A DNA stretch of 64,000 nt from Sandaracinaceae bacterium (GTDB lineage: Bacteria; Myxococcota_A; Polyangia; Polyangiales; Sandaracinaceae): positions 1 through 64,000 of the forward strand of contig JAHBWG010000035.1 of NCBI GenBank assembly GCA_019637095.1, in the 5' to 3' direction. This document shows, piece by piece, positions 61,100-64,000 of this stretch. The notes under the pieces were generated by a model. It saw only the letters and a program-made list of their open reading frames with translations. It was not told where the DNA came from and did not search any database. Within the stretch, counting starts at the first letter, position 1, and the number at the start of each line of letters is the position of its first letter. Position numbers and translations under genes: made by a program.

Positions 61100-62575
61100 G
61101 TGAGCGCGACCCCCGACGACGACGAGGACGAGCGCCATGGACGCGTGTCGTCCGTGATGATCGCGTCGCGCCGCAACGCGGCGCGGGTGATCGGGCGGCT
61201 CGAGGTGTCGAGCTGGCGCCGGATCGGGATCGCGCTCGCGTGCCTCGCGCTCGCGGCGGCGATCACCCTCGTCCCGCCCTACCCGGATCTGCCCGACGCG
61301 GCCCGGTGGGCGCTGTTCATCACCGTGCTCGCGGCGGGGCTCTGGATCACCGAGGCGATCTCCGCGTTCGCGGTGGGGCTGCTCGTGATCGGGCTCAGCG
61401 TGGCGATCCTCGGCCGCCCCGGCGGCGTGTTCGCACAGGACGAAGAGACCTGGAAGATCTTCCTCGAGCCGTGGGGCAGCCCGCTGATCTGGCTGTTCTT
61501 CGGCGGGTTCGTGCTCGCGCGCGGCATCTCGCGCTCGCGCCTCGACGCGTGGCTCTCGCTCGCGGTCCTGCGCCGCTTCGGAGCCTCGCCGAGCCGCGTG
61601 CTGTTCGGCGCGATGGGGGTGACGTTCGCGTTCTCCATGTTCGCGTCGAACACCGCGACGAGCGCGATGATGATCGCGACGCTCGCGCCCGTCGTCGCGG
61701 CCTACCGCGGCCAGGGCTTCGCCAAGGCGCTGCTGATCGGGGTGGCCTTCGCGGCGAACCTGGGCGGCATGGCCACCCTCATCGGCACGCCACCCAACGC
61801 GATCGCGGCGGGCTTGCTCGCGACCCGCGCGCCGATCGGGTTCGCGAAGTTCATGGTCGTCGGCCTGCCGGTCGGGCTCATCTCGCTGATGATCGCGTGG
61901 AGGTTCCTCGTGTGGACGCTCGGGAGCGAGCGCGCCCCGATCGATCTGTCCGCGCTCGAGCGTCCAGCACGAGAGCAATCAGCCTTGCCTGCGTGGCGCC
62001 GGCTCGTCGTGATCGGGACCGCGCTCGTCACCGTGGTCCTCTGGATGACCGAGCCGCTCCACGGGATCATGCCGCCCGTCGTGGCGCTCGTGCCGGTGAC
62101 GGCGCTGACCGTCTCCGGCGTGCTCGGCTCGGCGGACATCCGGGGGCTCGAGTGGGACGTGCTGCTGTTGCTCGCCGGCGGGCTCACGCTCGGGGTCGCC
62201 GTGTCGCGCACCGGCCTGGCCGACTACCTCGTGCGAACGCTCCCGGTCGAGGGCGCGAGCCCGCTCGCGCTCGCCGCGGTCCTCGCGCTCGCCACCGCGG
62301 TCCTCTCGAACTTCATGAGCAACACCGCGACCGCGAACATCGTCGCGCCGATCGGTCTCGCGCTCGCCGGCGCCTCGGGCGCGGAGGCGCCCGTCGTGGT
62401 CGCGATCGGGCTGTCGGCGTCCGCGGCGATGGCCCTGCCGATCTCGACGCCGCCGAACGCGATCGCCTTCGCGTCGGGGGAGCTGACGACGCGCGACTTC
62501 ATCCCGCTCGGGGTGCTGGTCGGCGCCGTCGCGACCGCGCTCGGCGTGCTCTGGTCCGCGCTCGTGCTCGGGTGA
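61100..62575 (+). CDS. DASS (SLC13-type) anion:sodium symporter
   Basis: 491 residues, about 11-12 membrane helices. The two symmetry-related SNT motifs (SNTATSAMM and SNTATANI) and the GTPPNAI and STPPNAIAF motifs that bind sodium and substrate are intact. The family moves dicarboxylates, citrate or sulfate. The chosen GTG start adds a 19-residue leader before ATG 61157; either is possible. It follows the two halogenase-like genes and may import a related substrate. Confidence 0.9.
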   Translation: MSATPDDDEDERHGRVSSVMIASRRNAARVIGRLEVSSWRRIGIALACLALAAAITLVPPYPDLPDAARWALFITVLAAGLWITEAISAFAVGLLVIGLSVAILGRPGGVFAQDEETWKIFLEPWGSPLIWLFFGGFVLARGISRSRLDAWLSLAVLRRFGASPSRVLFGAMGVTFAFSMFASNTATSAMMIATLAPVVAAYRGQGFAKALLIGVAFAANLGGMATLIGTPPNAIAAGLLATRAPIGFAKFMVVGLPVGLISLMIAWRFLVWTLGSERAPIDLSALERPAREQSALPAWRRLVVIGTALVTVVLWMTEPLHGIMPPVVALVPVTALTVSGVLGSADIRGLEWDVLLLLAGGLTLGVAVSRTGLADYLVRTLPVEGASPLALAAVLALATAVLSNFMSNTATANIVAPIGLALAGASGAEAPVVVAIGLSASAAMALPISTPPNAIAFASGELTTRDFIPLGVLVGAVATALGVLWSALVLG

Positions 62576-62657
62576 GCTCGCCGCTGCGTGCTCCGCCTGC
62601 CCGCCTCCGTGGCGCTCGAGCGAGGGCGCGTACGATGGGTCGACCGCCGTGGAGTGA

Positions 62658-62663
62658 TAGGAT
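62658..62663 (+). promoter_or_regulatory. -10-like hexamer TAGGAT
   Basis: TAGGAT ends ten bases before the ATG at 62674 of the DUF2378 gene. Weaker candidate of the start-proximal class. Confidence 0.4.
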
Positions 62664-62673
62664 CGTCGCCGCG

Positions 62674-63285
62674 ATGCGACGCAGCCTGCACCGGACTGAG
62701 CCGCCACGCTTCGATCGCCCGATCGCGCTCGACGAGCACGTCGCCGCGTTGCCGCCCGGGGGCGCGGTCAAGGGCATGTTCCTGCGCGACCCGCTCGCGG
62801 TCGCGGCCGAGGGCGACCCTCGCGCCGACCTCTTCGCGCTCGCGGGCCTCCCGCCGCGCCGGGTGCTCCCGTTCTTCGACTACCCCTACGCCGACCACAT
62901 GCGGCTCCTCGTCGCCGCCAGCCGGCTGCGCTGGCCCGACCAACCGATCGGCGAGGGCCTGCGCAGGATCGGGCAGCGTGGCTACGACACGCTGCTCGGC
63001 CACAACATCGGCCGCGTCATATTCGCCGCGATGGGCCGCGACTTCGGCCGCGTCGTCTCGGTGGGCGCCCGGGGCTGGAAGGTCGGCGTGAGCTTCGGCC
63101 AGGTCGTCTTCGAACCGCTCGGCGAGCGCCACGGCGCCTACCACATGCGCAACCTCCCTTGCTTCATCGAGACCTACCAGGTCGGCGTCGTGGAGGGCGC
63201 GATGCGGACCTGCGGCGTCGTCGGCGAGGTGTGGGTCCGCCTGGACTCGTTGTCCGACGGGACCCTCGAGTTCTGGTGGGACTGA
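62674..63285 (+). CDS. DUF2378 (M. xanthus paralogous family) protein
   Basis: 203 residues, cytoplasmic. The DUF2378 pattern covers the whole protein: AVKGMFLRDPL, GDPRADLFALAGLPP, ADHMRLLVAASRLRWPD, GEGLRRIGQRGYDTLLG and EFWWD at the end. The family is expanded in Myxococcales and its role is unknown. ATG 62674 is favoured by a TAGGAT hexamer ten bases upstream; 62635 would add 13 unconserved residues. Confidence 0.85.
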   Translation: MRRSLHRTEPPRFDRPIALDEHVAALPPGGAVKGMFLRDPLAVAAEGDPRADLFALAGLPPRRVLPFFDYPYADHMRLLVAASRLRWPDQPIGEGLRRIGQRGYDTLLGHNIGRVIFAAMGRDFGRVVSVGARGWKVGVSFGQVVFEPLGERHGAYHMRNLPCFIETYQVGVVEGAMRTCGVVGEVWVRLDSLSDGTLEFWWD

Positions 63286-63381
63286 GCGCGTCCTCTGCAT
63301 GGCGGTCGCCGACGCCGGCGCTCGAGGGCGTTTGGCGCTTCCCGCGAGGCGGGACCTCCGGCACGCTCGCCGCGCTGCGCC

Positions 63382-64000
63382 ATGCACCGCATCGCCCTCG
63401 CCACCCTGCTCCACCAGCGCGCGAAGGTGATCGCGGCGCTCGCCGGGGTCGCGTTCGCCACGGCGCTCATGGTGATCCAGGTCGGGCTCTACGACGGGCT
63501 GCGCGCGCGCGCGTCGGTGCTCGTCGACCGCATCGGCGGCGACCTCTGGATCATGGCCGACGGCACCTCCATGGTGGACGACAGCGAGCTGCTCGCGACG
63601 GGCTCGGACGCGTCGGTGCGCGCGCACCCGTGCGTCACGCGGGTCCGGCCCGCGATCGTGGCGTGGCTCCCGTACCGGACGCCGGCCGGCGCGCGACACA
63701 CCCTCCAGCTCGTGGGCACCGAGCGCGGCGCGCCGCTCGTCCCGTGGTCGATGGCCGAGGGCCTGCCCGACGATCTGCGCGGGCCGGAGCGCGTCGCGAT
63801 CGACGAGGGCGACCTCTCGCGCCTCGGGCTCTCCCCGCCGCTCGTCGGCAGCCGGCTCGAGATCGCCGAGACGGACGTGCGCGTCGCCGCGGTCACGACG
63901 GGGATCCGCAACGTCTCGCTCATCCCGATCGTGTTCGCGGACATCGCGACCGCGCGCGCGCTCGCCGGCGCGGCGCCCGAGGGCGCGACGTACTGGGTGC
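63382..64000 (+). CDS. ABC transporter permease (DevC/MacB-like), cut by window
   Basis: First 206 residues; the gene runs off the end. A short N-terminus (MHRIALATLLHQRAKV) is followed by a membrane helix (about 17-37) and a periplasmic domain with LVDRIGGDLWIMADGTS, VRPAIVAWLPYRT and SRLEIAETDVRVAAVTTG. This is the layout of DevC-type permeases of ABC exporters, where the first helix precedes a MacB-like periplasmic domain. No ribosome binding site stands out. The ATPase partner would lie outside the window. Confidence 0.8.
   Translation, partial: MHRIALATLLHQRAKVIAALAGVAFATALMVIQVGLYDGLRARASVLVDRIGGDLWIMADGTSMVDDSELLATGSDASVRAHPCVTRVRPAIVAWLPYRTPAGARHTLQLVGTERGAPLVPWSMAEGLPDDLRGPERVAIDEGDLSRLGLSPPLVGSRLEIAETDVRVAAVTTGIRNVSLIPIVFADIATARALAGAAPEGATYWV

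Overview
The window is very GC-rich, gene-dense bacterial DNA with no rRNA, phage, transposase or CRISPR signal. The gene content points to the Myxococcota, probably a Polyangiales/Sandaracinaceae-like organism. The evidence is a DUF2378 (M. xanthus paralogous family) protein, an AgmX/PglI-type TonB-like protein, a MYXO-CTERM-like C-terminus, many lipoproteins with Asp-Ala-Gly spacers after the lipid cysteine, Ser/Thr kinase and FHA/PP2C signalling, and PilZ and PEGA-like domains. The genus is inferred. No stretch above about 220 bases lacks a gene; the longest gaps are 53102-53321 and 13188-13394.

Layout. 1-5.2 kb: a kinase-ATPase cut by the window edge, a DUF2914-like protein, an NSS transporter and a GIDE-like membrane protein. 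5.2-12.6 kb: a UbiB-type kinase, a FliG_C-like protein with a two-domain parvulin lipoprotein, a V4R hybrid histidine kinase overlapping a SUI1 gene, and a TldD-type protease. 12.7-24.8 kb: envelope proteins, a CLC transporter, a PHP-domain lipoprotein, a methyltransferase/oxidoreductase pair and a sterol-desaturase-like enzyme. 24.9-30.0 kb: a three-gene phospho-signalling operon (zinc-ribbon plus two FHA; PP2C plus PEGA-like; FHA plus degenerate protease). 30-40 kb: mixed housekeeping genes (threonine aldolase, tRNA-Thr, PpiB, PlsC, OmpA-like, PilZ). 40-44 kb: two large secreted proteins in DNA that looks less GC-rich. 45.5-50.2 kb: a coupled five-gene operon of exported hydrolases and lipoproteins followed by a MerR-like regulator. 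50-58 kb: OmpA/TSP3 porin-like protein, PRPP synthetase-like enzyme, AgmX/PglI-like protein and a large EGF-repeat protein. 58-64 kb: two overlapping flavin-dependent halogenase-like genes, a DASS transporter, a DUF2378 protein and the start of an ABC permease.

Two features run through the whole window. First, ten genes have a TANNNT hexamer ending only 6-9 bases before the start codon and no Shine-Dalgarno sequence, suggesting leaderless mRNAs, while other genes have clear GGAGG-type sites. Second, three intergenic spaces share an approximately 100-base repeat bounded by CACGTTCCAAC and CGACGGNCTTCGAGC. Convergent genes abut, overlap or share GC-rich hairpins.
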